From: Candidatus Gastranaerophilales bacterium
GTDB taxonomy: Bacteria > Cyanobacteriota > Vampirovibrionia > Gastranaerophilales > Gastranaerophilaceae
NCBI GenBank assembly: GCA_944322675.1
Contig: CALUPO010000007.1
Span: 58,538-122,537 of the forward strand
Length of the DNA: 64,000 nt
Direction: 5' to 3'
In this document: positions 26,731-35,115 of the stretch, piece by piece
Layout of the letters: each line of letters begins with the position of its first letter
How positions within the stretch are numbered: position 1 is the stretch's first letter
Notes under the pieces: model-generated
What the model was told of the DNA's origin: nothing
Seen by the model: only the letters and a program-made list of their open reading frames with translations
The model's database searches: none
Translations under genes and position numbers: made by a program

Positions 26731-27498
26731 TTAAGATAAAACAATATTCTTTGCAAATAAAGAATGCAATTCATATAAAGATTTTAAAGTTAAATTTTCA
26801 TCAATTAAATCAAATTTGAAATTTGTATATTGTGAAATTAAATTTGAATATCCACCTGTTGCAATGGTTTTTAATTTTGTATTCAAAGTTTTATTAAGCT
26901 CAAGAATTATTCCATCAACCATTTTGGCATGTCCAAAAATTACACCATTTAGAATAGCTTCTTCAGTTGTTTTTCCAATAATATTACCTATTGAGGAAAT
27001 ATTAACTAATGGTAGCTTTGAAGTGAAGACATTTAACGCCTTTAAAGATATATTAATTCCTGGAGATATCAATCCACCAATAAAATTGCCATTAATATCA
27101 ACAACATCAAATGTTGTAGCTGTGCCAAAGTCTACAATAACAAAATTATTTTTATATAAATTTTTTCCATAATAAACATTTATAAGCCTGTCTGTTCCAA
27201 GTTGAGAAGGTATCTTTAAATCAATTTTGATTCCTAAATTTAAATTATTCGTAATTATTTTTATAGGCTTATTAAAAATTTCTTCAAGGATATTTTTTAT
27301 TCTGTTATTAAGTTCATCAACAACTGATATTATATAAATGTAGTTTACTTTATACATTTTTTTTATATTATCAAAAAAAAGATAATAGCTGCTTGTATCA
27401 ATATTTTTTGAAGCAATAGACGTTTTATAAAACAATTCATCATTATAAAACACTCCACAAGTTATATTTGTATTGCCAATGTCAATCGTTAAAATCAT
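26731..27498 (-). CDS. coaX: type III pantothenate kinase
   Basis: It phosphorylates pantothenate in the first step of coenzyme A synthesis. The 255-residue protein has the ASKHA-fold motifs of CoaX: Asp-Ile-Gly-Asn-Thr-Asn (5-10), Gly-Thr-Asp-Arg (about 99-102) and Asp-Phe-Gly-Thr-Ala-Thr-Thr-Phe-Asp, followed by Gly-Gly-x-Ile-x-Pro-Gly. It lies between leuB and an esterase in the same direction. Type III kinases are not inhibited by CoA and are common in bacteria lacking CoaA. Confidence 0.95.
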   Translation of the reverse strand: MILTIDIGNTNITCGVFYNDELFYKTSIASKNIDTSSYYLFFDNIKKMYKVNYIYIISVVDELNNRIKNILEEIFNKPIKIITNNLNLGIKIDLKIPSQLGTDRLINVYYGKNLYKNNFVIVDFGTATTFDVVDINGNFIGGLISPGINISLKALNVFTSKLPLVNISSIGNIIGKTTEEAILNGVIFGHAKMVDGIILELNKTLNTKLKTIATGGYSNLISQYTNFKFDLIDENLTLKSLYELHSLFAKNIVLS

Positions 27499-27529
27499 AA
27501 TTATAATTTTAACAAAAACAAAAAAATAA

Positions 27530-28504
27530 TTATTGTAATTTAATTTTTAATAAACTACATAATTGATTTATGGCTGCTTTAGCAATAAATGTATCTTTTA
27601 ATGCATTAATTGTCATAAAAGAGTGTATAGTTCCTAAATATCTTACACATAAAACATTTACGCCAAGATTTATAAGCTTTGATGCAAATAATTCACCATC
27701 ATCTCTTAAGGGGTCATTTTGAGAGGTAATTATAAAAGTATCAGGAAATCTTTTTAAAAGTTCATCATTTGTATAAAATGGTGAAACATAACTATTATAA
27801 ATATCTTCTTTTTTAGAAATATAACTTGATACAAATTTTTTCATATCCTTTTTAGTTAAATAAGGTCCATATTTAAAATCCTTCATAGATTGTCCTTTTA
27901 AACGCAAATTTGTGACAGGATTAATAAGTGAAATAAACGAAACATTTATATTATTATTTTCAAGATTCATAATATATGTTGAAACTGCTAGATTAGCACC
28001 TGAAGAATCGCCAACAATAGCTATTTTATTTTTATCAAGATTATAATTTGCCCCATACTCATAAAAATAATTTAAAGTTTGATAACATTCATTTAAAGCA
28101 TTTGGATATTTATTTTCAGGTGAAAGACTATAAGATGGAAAAACAAGTGCACATTCTGTTTTATTTACAATCGTTCTTATAAATCTATTGTAACTTTCCT
28201 TAGAACCATAAACAAATCCACCACCATGAAAATATAAAATTACAGGCAAAACTTTATTATCACTATCTTTTGGTTTAATAATACGCACAGGTAAATTATT
28301 TTCAAAACCTATAGGAAGATTTTTATCAATTATTGCACAATCAAACATATTATCATCTTCTTGTGATTTTTGAATTAGATCAACTGTTTCACGCAATTGT
28401 TCATATTGTTCAACACTTGGAAGATGCTGATTTTCGGCATATTTTTTTGTGAAAAGCAAAATATCTTTTACCAAAACAGGATGCTTTGAATTAGGTTTTT
28501 TCAT
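27530..28504 (-). CDS. alpha/beta hydrolase, hormone-sensitive-lipase type esterase
   Basis: The 324-residue protein has the oxyanion motif His-Gly-Gly-Gly (about residues 92-95), the nucleophile elbow Gly-Asp-Ser-Ser-Gly-Ala-Asn (about 166-172), an Asp-Pro-Leu-Arg-Asp acid region and the terminal His in Thr-Ile-His-Ser-Phe. This is the HSL/family IV carboxylesterase layout, acting on short acyl esters in the cytoplasm. The natural substrate is unknown. It starts at ATG 28504 with GGAG upstream and is the first gene of a leftward group with coaX and leuB. Confidence 0.92.
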   Translation of the reverse strand: MKKPNSKHPVLVKDILLFTKKYAENQHLPSVEQYEQLRETVDLIQKSQEDDNMFDCAIIDKNLPIGFENNLPVRIIKPKDSDNKVLPVILYFHGGGFVYGSKESYNRFIRTIVNKTECALVFPSYSLSPENKYPNALNECYQTLNYFYEYGANYNLDKNKIAIVGDSSGANLAVSTYIMNLENNNINVSFISLINPVTNLRLKGQSMKDFKYGPYLTKKDMKKFVSSYISKKEDIYNSYVSPFYTNDELLKRFPDTFIITSQNDPLRDDGELFASKLINLGVNVLCVRYLGTIHSFMTINALKDTFIAKAAINQLCSLLKIKLQ

Positions 28505-28622
28505 ATAGTATTTTCTCCTTTAACATTTTTGTTAATATTTTTAACCGGATAAATGAAATTATTATTAGGCAATTTATTATTAGAAAAGATATTTATAATT
28601 TCCACAAAAAACAAAAAACATC

Positions 28623-28652
28623 TTGACAATTTGGGAGTTATTTTAATATAAT
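28623..28652 (+). promoter_or_regulatory. promoter of tRNA-Gln
   Basis: TTGACA (28623-28628) and TATAAT (28647-28652) with an 18-bp spacer are both perfect consensus. The tRNA begins 25 bp after the -10. Confidence 0.88.
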
Positions 28653-28676
28653 ATTAAAGTTGAAAATTAAAAATAT

Positions 28677-28748
28677 TGGGGCGTCGCCAAGTGGTAAGGC
28701 ACCTGGTTTTGGTCCAGGCATTCAGAGGTTCGAATCCTTTCGCCCCAG
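28677..28748 (+). tRNA. tRNA-Gln (anticodon TTG)
   Basis: The cloverleaf has acceptor TGGGGCG with CGCCCCA, an anticodon stem CCTGG/CCAGG around TTTTGGT, a T-arm with GTTCGAATC and discriminator G at 28748. The CCA end is not encoded. Confidence 0.97.
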
Positions 28749-28948
28749 ATTTTTATAAGTTTATTATTTTCAATTAGTTTTAAAAGTTATAAGTTTTTTT
28801 TAAGTACTCATAAGGTTATATTTATTTCTGTTTTAAATTTTATTATTTTTTTATGTTATATCTATATTTTGAAATATAATATCTTTAATAGACAATTAAA
28901 TATTTTAAAAAATTTTGAGTAATTTTCCCTATCCTTTTTTTCTTAAAC

Positions 28949-28988
28949 TTGACAATATTCAAATATTTTAATATTCTAATATTGTCAA
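28949..28988 (+). promoter_or_regulatory. promoter overlapped by an 11-bp perfect inverted repeat (operator)
   Basis: TTGACAATATT (28949-28959) and AATATTGTCAA (28978-28988) are perfect inverted copies 18 bp apart. The left arm supplies a consensus -35 (28949-28954), and TATTCT at 28972-28977 is a -10 at 17 bp. A repressor dimer bound to both arms would cover the promoter. The start codon follows 15 bp after the right arm. Confidence 0.65.
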
Positions 28989-29002
28989 AAATGAGGGTAT
29001 TT

Positions 29003-30649
29003 ATGAACGTAATAATAATAGGTGGTGGAGCTACAGGAGCAAGTTGTGCTACAAGATTAAGAAGATTAAATGAATTTGCAAATATAACAATAATAGAAAA
29101 AACTAATGAAATATCAATAGCAAATTGCGGATTACCATATTATATTTCAGATACTATAAACAAAAGAGATAATATGATTGTATCTTCTATTAATAAGTTT
29201 CAAAATTGGTTTAACATTAATGTAAGATTAAATACTGAAGTTATAAAAATAGATTTAAAAAATAAAATTATAACCCTAAATAATAATGAAGAACTTAAAT
29301 ATGATAAATTGGTTTTAGCTTTGGGTGCGACTCCTATTTTTCCTCACTTTGAAGGAATTGATTATAATAAAACATTTATGGTTAAAACACTTGAAGATGC
29401 AGATAAAATTAAAACTTATATAAAAACAAATAATGTTCAAAATGCAGTTGTTGTTGGCAGCGGCTTTATTGGAGTAGAAATTGCAGAAAATCTTAATCAT
29501 TTAGGTTTAAAAGTAACGTTAATAGAACAAAACAATCAAATACTTAATATTTTTGATGAAGAAATTTCTTCAATTGCTCAAAATAAAATGAAAGATAATA
29601 AAATTGAGTTAATATTATCAGATGGAATAAAAAAAATTGATGGCAATAAAATTATTTTAAATTCAGGTAAAGAAATTGCATTTGATATTATAATTATGGC
29701 AACAGGTATTAAACCGGAAACTAAAATAGCAAGTTGTGCAGGTTTAAAGGTAAACCGTGGGATTATAGTTAATGAATATATGCTTACAAGTGACCCTAAT
29801 GTTTTTGCAGGAGGTGATTGCATCGAAGTAAAAGACTTTGTTACAGATAACTTAACACTTATACCTTTAGCAGGACCGGCAAATAGACAGGGAAGAATCA
29901 TTGCTGATAATATTATGGGAAAAAAATCAACTTATAAAAAATCCCTCGGAACAGCTGTTATAAAAATATTTGACTTTACCGCTGCAAGTGTTGGAAATAA
30001 CGAAAAACAACTTAAAAGTCAAAATATTCATTATTGGAAAACATTTATTTATGGACTTTCTCATGCAGGTTATTATCCTCATTCCAATCGGATTCTTTTT
30101 AAACTTTTATTTTCAAATGATGGTAAAATTCTTGGTGCACAAGCTATAGGTCAAAAAGGAGTTGAAAAAAGAATTGATATTATATCCACTATTATGAGAA
30201 ATAATGGAACTATTCAGGAAATGATAGATAGTGAACTTTGTTATGCTCCTCCTTATTCTCTTGCTAAAGATCCTATAAATATTCTTGGAATGGTTGCTCA
30301 TAATATTTTAAAAGGTTATATTAAACCGGCATATTTTGAAGATTTAAAAAACGCACATTTAATTGATGTAAGAATTCCTGAACCTTTTAAAGAGAAAACA
30401 ATACCTGATTCTATTAATATCCCTATTAGTGATATAAGAAAAAATTTAAATAAAATTCCAAAAGATAAAAAGGTTATTTTATTCTGTAACACCGGTTATA
30501 CAAGCTATTGTGCTTCAAGAATACTTATTCAAAACGGTTTTGATAATGTATTCTCACTTATGGGCGGCATAGAACTATATAAAGAACTTATTAATAATAA
30601 AGAAAATAATTCAAATTTAATCAAACAAAATAAAGTTTATAATCTTTAA
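29003..30649 (+). CDS. CoA-disulfide-reductase-type flavoprotein fused to a rhodanese domain
   Basis: The 548 residues comprise an FAD/NAD(P) disulfide-oxidoreductase (about 1-440) and a C-terminal rhodanese domain (about 455-530). Visible are the FAD motif Gly-Gly-Gly-Ala-Thr-Gly-Ala, the single redox cysteine in Asn-Cys-Gly-Leu-Pro-Tyr-Tyr-Ile near residue 42 (CoA-disulfide reductase type), the NAD motif Gly-Ser-Gly-Phe-Ile-Gly-Val-Glu, Ala-Gly-Gly-Asp-Cys, and the rhodanese loop Phe-Cys-Asn-Thr-Gly-Tyr-Thr-Ser. Such fusions reduce CoA disulfide, persulfide or polysulfide. A longer frame opens at 28949, but ATG 29003 has GAGGG six bases upstream and begins at the FAD motif, while the longer start would lie in the -35 element. 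Confidence 0.92.
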   Translation: MNVIIIGGGATGASCATRLRRLNEFANITIIEKTNEISIANCGLPYYISDTINKRDNMIVSSINKFQNWFNINVRLNTEVIKIDLKNKIITLNNNEELKYDKLVLALGATPIFPHFEGIDYNKTFMVKTLEDADKIKTYIKTNNVQNAVVVGSGFIGVEIAENLNHLGLKVTLIEQNNQILNIFDEEISSIAQNKMKDNKIELILSDGIKKIDGNKIILNSGKEIAFDIIIMATGIKPETKIASCAGLKVNRGIIVNEYMLTSDPNVFAGGDCIEVKDFVTDNLTLIPLAGPANRQGRIIADNIMGKKSTYKKSLGTAVIKIFDFTAASVGNNEKQLKSQNIHYWKTFIYGLSHAGYYPHSNRILFKLLFSNDGKILGAQAIGQKGVEKRIDIISTIMRNNGTIQEMIDSELCYAPPYSLAKDPINILGMVAHNILKGYIKPAYFEDLKNAHLIDVRIPEPFKEKTIPDSINIPISDIRKNLNKIPKDKKVILFCNTGYTSYCASRILIQNGFDNVFSLMGGIELYKELINNKENNSNLIKQNKVYNL

Positions 30650-30738
30650 TATTTTAATATAAATTATAAAAAATATACTCATCTTTTTTTACCCTTTGCG
30701 AATTTTTATTTAAAACATATAAGATAAAACAAATAAAT

Positions 30739-31224
30739 ATGAAAATAAGAAAAGCAAGAATTAACGAAATTAATACTATAAAACAAATATATATCAATGC
30801 AAAAAAATTCATGGATAAAACAGGCAACGAAACACAATGGAAAGATAACTATCCGGATTATGAAATGCTATATGATGATATAAATAAAGGTAATCTTTAT
30901 ATTTATGAGGAAAGTAACGGAATAATAGGAGGTGTTTTCTGTTTTTATATTGGTGTTGAAATTACATATAACAATATTAAAGGTAAATGGCTAAATGAAA
31001 ATCCTTATGGCGTTATTCATAGAATTGCAGTGAGTCAACGCAATCAAGGCGTAGCATCATATTGCATTCAATGGTGTATTAAACAACACAACAATATACG
31101 TATTGATACACATAAAAATAATATTCCAATGCAAAAAACTATTTTAAAAAATGGATTTACTTTTTGCGGTATTATTAAAAAAGAAGATGGTACAAAAAGA
31201 TTAGCATATCAAATTTCCTCTTAA
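30739..31224 (+). CDS. GNAT-family N-acetyltransferase
   Basis: The 161 residues form one GNAT domain. The conserved acetyl-CoA motif is recognisable as Ile-His-Arg-Ile-Ala-Val-Ser-Gln-Arg-Asn-Gln-Gly-Val-Ala (about 98-111), followed by Ile-Arg-Ile-Asp-Thr-His-x-Asn-Asn-x-x-Met and Asn-Gly-Phe near the end. The substrate is not predictable. It precedes an MmcQ/YjbR protein by 32 bp in the same direction. Confidence 0.88.
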   Translation: MKIRKARINEINTIKQIYINAKKFMDKTGNETQWKDNYPDYEMLYDDINKGNLYIYEESNGIIGGVFCFYIGVEITYNNIKGKWLNENPYGVIHRIAVSQRNQGVASYCIQWCIKQHNNIRIDTHKNNIPMQKTILKNGFTFCGIIKKEDGTKRLAYQISS

Positions 31225-31256
31225 AATGTTATAATTAATTTTTTATTTGAATTTTT

Positions 31257-31919
31257 ATGAATGAATTTTTAAAAGATAAAAAAGTTAATAAAAAGAAACT
31301 TCTTCAATTTGGGTTTAGGGAAGAGAATAACAAATTTATTTTTACTACATATCTATTAAATAATGAATTTAAACTTTCAATAGTTATTGATTCCAAAGGA
31401 AACTTAAATACAAGGTTAATTGAATGTGCAACCAATGAAATATATACTTTACATCTTGTAAAAATGTCACAGGGCAATTTTGTGGGTCAAATAAAAGAAG
31501 AATATAATTATATATTGAAAAGAATACAAGATGAATGTTTTGAACCGGATATTTTCAAAAGTTATCAAGCTAAAAAATTGATTGAATATATTAAATTAAA
31601 ATATAATAATGAACTTGAGTTTCTTTGGGAAAAATATCCCCAAAATGCTATTGTTAGAAGAAAAGATAATGCCAAATGGTATGCTTTATTTTTAACAATA
31701 CCAAAACAAAAACTTGGCTTTGATGATAAAAATGTTTGTGAAATTATTAATTTAAAAGCAAATGACATTGATAAAATTGTGGATAATAAAAGTGTTTTTC
31801 CAGGATATCATATGAATAAAAAACATTGGATTACAATAATATTAGATAATAAAGTTCCATTAGATTTTATAAAAAATAAAATTGATAAAAGTTATATTCT
31901 TGCAAAAAACTCAAAATGA
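31257..31919 (+). CDS. MmcQ/YjbR family protein
   Basis: The C-terminal 110 residues have the MmcQ/YjbR fold pattern: Pro-Gln-Asn-Ala-Ile-Val-Arg-Arg-Lys-Asp-Asn-Ala-Lys-Trp-Tyr-Ala-Leu near residue 125, a Val-Cys-Glu-Ile-Ile-Asn-Leu-Lys strand, Phe-Pro-Gly-Tyr-His-Met-Asn-Lys-Lys-His-Trp-Ile-Thr-Ile and a Lys-Ser-Tyr-x-Leu-Ala end. The N-terminal 100 residues match the extension found in longer members. The fold resembles CyaY and is often annotated as DNA-binding; the actual role is unknown. It probably forms a two-gene unit with the preceding acetyltransferase. Confidence 0.85.
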   Translation: MNEFLKDKKVNKKKLLQFGFREENNKFIFTTYLLNNEFKLSIVIDSKGNLNTRLIECATNEIYTLHLVKMSQGNFVGQIKEEYNYILKRIQDECFEPDIFKSYQAKKLIEYIKLKYNNELEFLWEKYPQNAIVRRKDNAKWYALFLTIPKQKLGFDDKNVCEIINLKANDIDKIVDNKSVFPGYHMNKKHWITIILDNKVPLDFIKNKIDKSYILAKNSK

Positions 31920-31943
31920 TAATTAATGAACTCAAATAAAATC

Positions 31944-32729
31944 TTATAAATCCATACTTCCGCTTCTAAGTCCTTCCAAATCAAGCACGATATATTTTAT
32001 TCCAAGAGATTTTAGGTATTTAATTATTTCTTTTTCTTTATTTAAGAAGAAAAGAAAATCATTTTTAGGAATTTCAATACGTCCTATATCATTATGAAGC
32101 CTAAGTCTATTGTTTTTAAATCCGCATTTTTTAAGAAATTTTTCACCATTATTAACAATGTTCAAAGATTCTTGAGTTAATAAAGTATTATATGGAAATC
32201 TTGTTGCAAGACAGGGAGATGACGGTTTATCAAAAATTTCTATTGATAATTCTTTTGCATATTTTCTAATTTCATTTTTACTTATTTCAAACTTTGCAAA
32301 AGGTGAAATAATATTTAATTCTTTAATAGCTTTTAACCCCGGGCGATATGTAAACATATCATCAGCATTTGTTCCATCAATTATATAAGTCATATTATTT
32401 TTTTCTGCTATTTTTTTTAACATAGTAAAAATAAGTTTTTTACAATGATAGCATCTATCTTTGGGATTAGAAACAATTATTTTATCTTCAAGGGGAGAAA
32501 ATGGCACCAAAAAATGGTTTACTTTATACTTTTGTGCTAAGTATTTTGTAAATTCAATCTCATCTTCAGTTTGAAAATTTGAGGCAAAAGTAAAAGCAGC
32601 AAAATTTTTAAAATCTTTACATAAAAACAAAAGAAGGGTACTATCAATTCCACCTGAAAAAGCAAGACATAAGCCTTGCTTTTCAAGATTGGATAAATAA
32701 GTTTTCAATTTTTCAAATTTATTTATCAT
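31944..32729 (-). CDS. larE: ATP-dependent sacrificial sulfur transferase LarE
   Basis: LarE inserts sulfur into the pyridinium dicarboxylate precursor of the nickel-pincer nucleotide cofactor. The 261 aa contain the PP-loop Ser-Gly-Gly-Ile-Asp-Ser-Thr (25-31), Asp-Arg-Cys-Tyr-His-Cys-Lys, Asp-Gly-Thr-Asn-Ala-Asp-Asp and Ser-Pro-Cys-Leu-Ala-Thr-Arg-Phe-Pro-Tyr, where the cysteine corresponds to the sacrificial Cys176 of Lactobacillus LarE. The start overlaps the end of the cbiM-like gene by 11 bp, indicating translational coupling. It closes the larB-larC-cbiM-larE series. Confidence 0.95.
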   Translation of the reverse strand: MINKFEKLKTYLSNLEKQGLCLAFSGGIDSTLLLFLCKDFKNFAAFTFASNFQTEDEIEFTKYLAQKYKVNHFLVPFSPLEDKIIVSNPKDRCYHCKKLIFTMLKKIAEKNNMTYIIDGTNADDMFTYRPGLKAIKELNIISPFAKFEISKNEIRKYAKELSIEIFDKPSSPCLATRFPYNTLLTQESLNIVNNGEKFLKKCGFKNNRLRLHNDIGRIEIPKNDFLFFLNKEKEIIKYLKSLGIKYIVLDLEGLRSGSMDL

Positions 32730-33624
32730 AAACTTTAACCGGTTTTAACAACAATAATTTATATACTAAACCTGATAAAGCTGCAATAACAACAAGCCCT
32801 ATAATATTTCCGGCAACAGATGTAACTTGGGATAAAATGGATATTTTAGCCTGTAAAGCTTCAAGAAACATATAAAGACTTCCTTGGGTTTGTGCAATAA
32901 ATGAATCAGATATTTTAATAAGTGACCATTCCAATCCATCAGGTTTTGACGAAGCATATTGGGATATAATGCTTGCAAGTACAAGCGAAACACCGCTTAT
33001 TGAATAAAGGAATGTTTTGGAAAAATTAGTCTTAACAGCACTTATAACAATAAATGAGGTTATAATTCCTTCAATTATTCCTATAGGAAGATGAATACTT
33101 TGCATTAATCCAAGGAAATATGCAGCATTTGAAGTTATTGAACCTGATAAATAGGCTTCAGCACAAACTGCAAATGCTCCTATTTCAAGTGCAATAGCAC
33201 AAGCAAGTGTAGAAGCTAAAAACTTATTTTTAGATAAAGGTTTATAAATAAAAGGATACACAATAAAACAAGCCAAAAAGCCCATATTAAATATATTGCA
33301 TCCCAGAGCCATTAAACCACCATCAGCAAAAAATACAGCTTGAACAAGCAAAATTAAACACATTGAAAGAAATCCTAAATATGGCCCAAGTAAAATAGCA
33401 AGCAACATAGCTCCAATAACATGCCCGCTTGAACCTGTTTGTGGAATTGTAAAGTTAATCATTTGAAGGCAAAATACAAATGAAGTCAAAATAATTGCAG
33501 GCAAAATGCTTTCTTTTTTAAAATCGTTTTTTGCTTTTTTAAAAGCATAAACAGCAGCAATTCCCATAGCTGCAAGCATTGGTATCCCTGTAACAGGACA
33601 AATAATTGAATTTCCTAAATGCAT
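32719..33624 (-). CDS. CbiM/NikM-type substrate-binding membrane subunit for nickel or cobalt uptake
   Basis: The 301-residue protein starts with Met-His-Leu-Gly, the N-terminal metal-site type of CbiM/NikM, and has about eight hydrophobic segments including Gly-Ser-Ser-Gly-His-Val-Ile-Gly-Ala and Phe-Phe-Ala-Asp-Gly-Gly-Leu-Met-Ala-Leu-Gly-Cys-Asn. In energy-coupling-factor transporters this subunit binds Ni or Co. Its place between larC and larE points to nickel for the pincer cofactor. The T and ATPase subunits are not adjacent, so it must use shared ones or act alone. AAAGGAG at the larC stop serves as its ribosome site. Confidence 0.9.
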   Translation of the reverse strand: MHLGNSIICPVTGIPMLAAMGIAAVYAFKKAKNDFKKESILPAIILTSFVFCLQMINFTIPQTGSSGHVIGAMLLAILLGPYLGFLSMCLILLVQAVFFADGGLMALGCNIFNMGFLACFIVYPFIYKPLSKNKFLASTLACAIALEIGAFAVCAEAYLSGSITSNAAYFLGLMQSIHLPIGIIEGIITSFIVISAVKTNFSKTFLYSISGVSLVLASIISQYASSKPDGLEWSLIKISDSFIAQTQGSLYMFLEALQAKISILSQVTSVAGNIIGLVVIAALSGLVYKLLLLKPVKVYDK

Positions 33625-33627
33625 AAA

Positions 33628-34419
33628 TTAGTCTCCTTTTATTTTCATAATTCTTAAAATTGGGTTTACATATTTTCTTTTTCCGGCTCCATAACCAACG
33701 GAATCAATTATAATTTTTTGAGGAAGTGCCTTACCCTGATTAAGTGCAGCGACTATTGCAGCCCCTGTTGGTGTCACCATTTCTCCATCATTTTCCGTTA
33801 TTTTTAATGGAAGTTTATAAGATGATGCTATTTCACAAACTGCAGGAACCGGCACATTCAATATTCCATGCTGACATTTTATAGTACCGCTTCCTTCTGT
33901 TAGAGTTGAGAAATAAACATTATCAGGATTTAAATCATCAAATAAAAAAGCAAAACTTACAATATCAACAATAGAGTCAATTGCACCAACTTCATGAAAA
34001 TGAACATCTTTTATATCCTTGCCGTGCACTTTCGCTTCTGCACGGGCAACAATTTCAAAAATCTTTTTTGCAAGATTACATGCTGACTCATTCATTTTAG
34101 CTTTATCAATAATTTTATAAACATCATCAAGATTACGATGTATGTGTTTATGATGATTGTGATGATGTGATTGATGTTTATTGTCTATATTGCCGTTTTC
34201 ATTATGGCTATAAGAAAAGTTATCTTTAACTATAACATCAAAATCCGTAGCTTTTATTGAATTTATTTCAACTTTAGAAATTTTATAAGAAAATTCATCT
34301 TCCAAATTCATAGATTTTAAAACTTCATCAAGTTTTTTTTGCGAATTGCCAAGATCAAGCAAAGCGGCAACAGCCATATCACCTGAAATTCCGGATTTGC
34401 ATTCAAAATATAAATCCAT
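33628..34419 (-). CDS. larC: nickel-insertion protein LarC, short form (LarC1 only)
   Basis: The N-terminus Met-Asp-Leu-Tyr-Phe-Glu-Cys-Lys-Ser-Gly-Ile-Ser-Gly-Asp-Met is the LarC signature, and a histidine-rich segment (about residues 83-95) is a probable nickel store. Val-His-Phe-His-Glu-Val-Gly-Ala-Ile-Asp-Ser and Pro-Thr-Gly-Ala-Ala-Ile follow. At 263 residues it ends where the LarC1 part of two-domain LarC ends; the second domain that binds CTP and completes nickel insertion is not encoded in the four bases before the next gene. In Lactobacillus the second part is reached by ribosomal frameshifting; no such continuation is present here. Confidence 0.9.
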   Translation of the reverse strand: MDLYFECKSGISGDMAVAALLDLGNSQKKLDEVLKSMNLEDEFSYKISKVEINSIKATDFDVIVKDNFSYSHNENGNIDNKHQSHHHNHHKHIHRNLDDVYKIIDKAKMNESACNLAKKIFEIVARAEAKVHGKDIKDVHFHEVGAIDSIVDIVSFAFLFDDLNPDNVYFSTLTEGSGTIKCQHGILNVPVPAVCEIASSYKLPLKITENDGEMVTPTGAAIVAALNQGKALPQKIIIDSVGYGAGKRKYVNPILRIMKIKGD

Positions 34420-34424
34420 TTAAG

Positions 34425-35111
34425 TTATATCTCCCTTTTTCCTTCACATATTTTTTTATTAATTTGGCAAGCACTATAGCCGGCATTAAATCCGGCATCA
34501 ATATTAACGACAGTCATTCCCTCAGCACAAGAATTGAGCATTGTTAAAAGTGCTGCAAGACCGTTAAATGAGGAACCATAACCAACCGAAGTCGGGCAAG
34601 CTATAACAGGAACATCAACCATGCCTGTTATAATTGATGCACAGGCTCCTTCCATGCCGGCAACAGCTATTATTACATTGGCTTTTCTTATTTCTTCCAA
34701 TTTATCAAAAAGTCTATGAATGCCTGCAACTCCTATATCATAATATTTTTTTACATTACTTCCATAGAATTGAGCCGTTTCAAAAGCCTCTTCAGCAATT
34801 GGAATATCGCCTGTGCCGCCTGTGCATATTGCAATTTCTCCAACTTTTTTTATAGGATGACTAATAAGTTTCAACACCCTTCCCTGTTCATTATATTCAA
34901 GATTATTAAATATTTTTTTCAATGCTGCATATTTTTCTTTAGATGCTCTTGTTCCTATAACATTTTGACCATTATTTTTAAGTGTCATAAATATTTCTTC
35001 TAACTGTTCTATGGTTTTGCATTCACAATAGATAGCTTCACAATTACCGCGTCTTTTAACTCTATCTTTATCAAGTTTTGCAAATCCAAGATCTATATAT
35101 TTTTTCTCCAT
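34425..35111 (-). CDS. larB: pyridinium-3,5-biscarboxylic acid mononucleotide synthase LarB
   Basis: LarB carboxylates and hydrolyses nicotinic acid adenine dinucleotide in the first step of nickel-pincer cofactor synthesis. The 228-residue product has the AIR-carboxylase-like C-terminus: Thr-Gly-Gly-Thr-Gly-Asp-Ile-Pro-Ile-Ala-Glu-Glu-Ala, Asp-Ile-Gly-Val-Ala-Gly-Ile-His-Arg-Leu, Ala-Gly-Met-Glu-Gly-Ala and Val-Gly-Tyr-Gly-Ser-Ser-Phe. The first residues match the LarB N-terminal Leu-Asp-x-x-Arg-x-x-Arg pattern. It starts the lar series five bases after the preceding membrane-protein gene. The cofactor's client enzyme, a LarA racemase, is not in the window. Confidence 0.95.
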   Translation of the reverse strand: MEKKYIDLGFAKLDKDRVKRRGNCEAIYCECKTIEQLEEIFMTLKNNGQNVIGTRASKEKYAALKKIFNNLEYNEQGRVLKLISHPIKKVGEIAICTGGTGDIPIAEEAFETAQFYGSNVKKYYDIGVAGIHRLFDKLEEIRKANVIIAVAGMEGACASIITGMVDVPVIACPTSVGYGSSFNGLAALLTMLNSCAEGMTVVNIDAGFNAGYSACQINKKICEGKREI

Positions 35112-35115
35112 TTAT

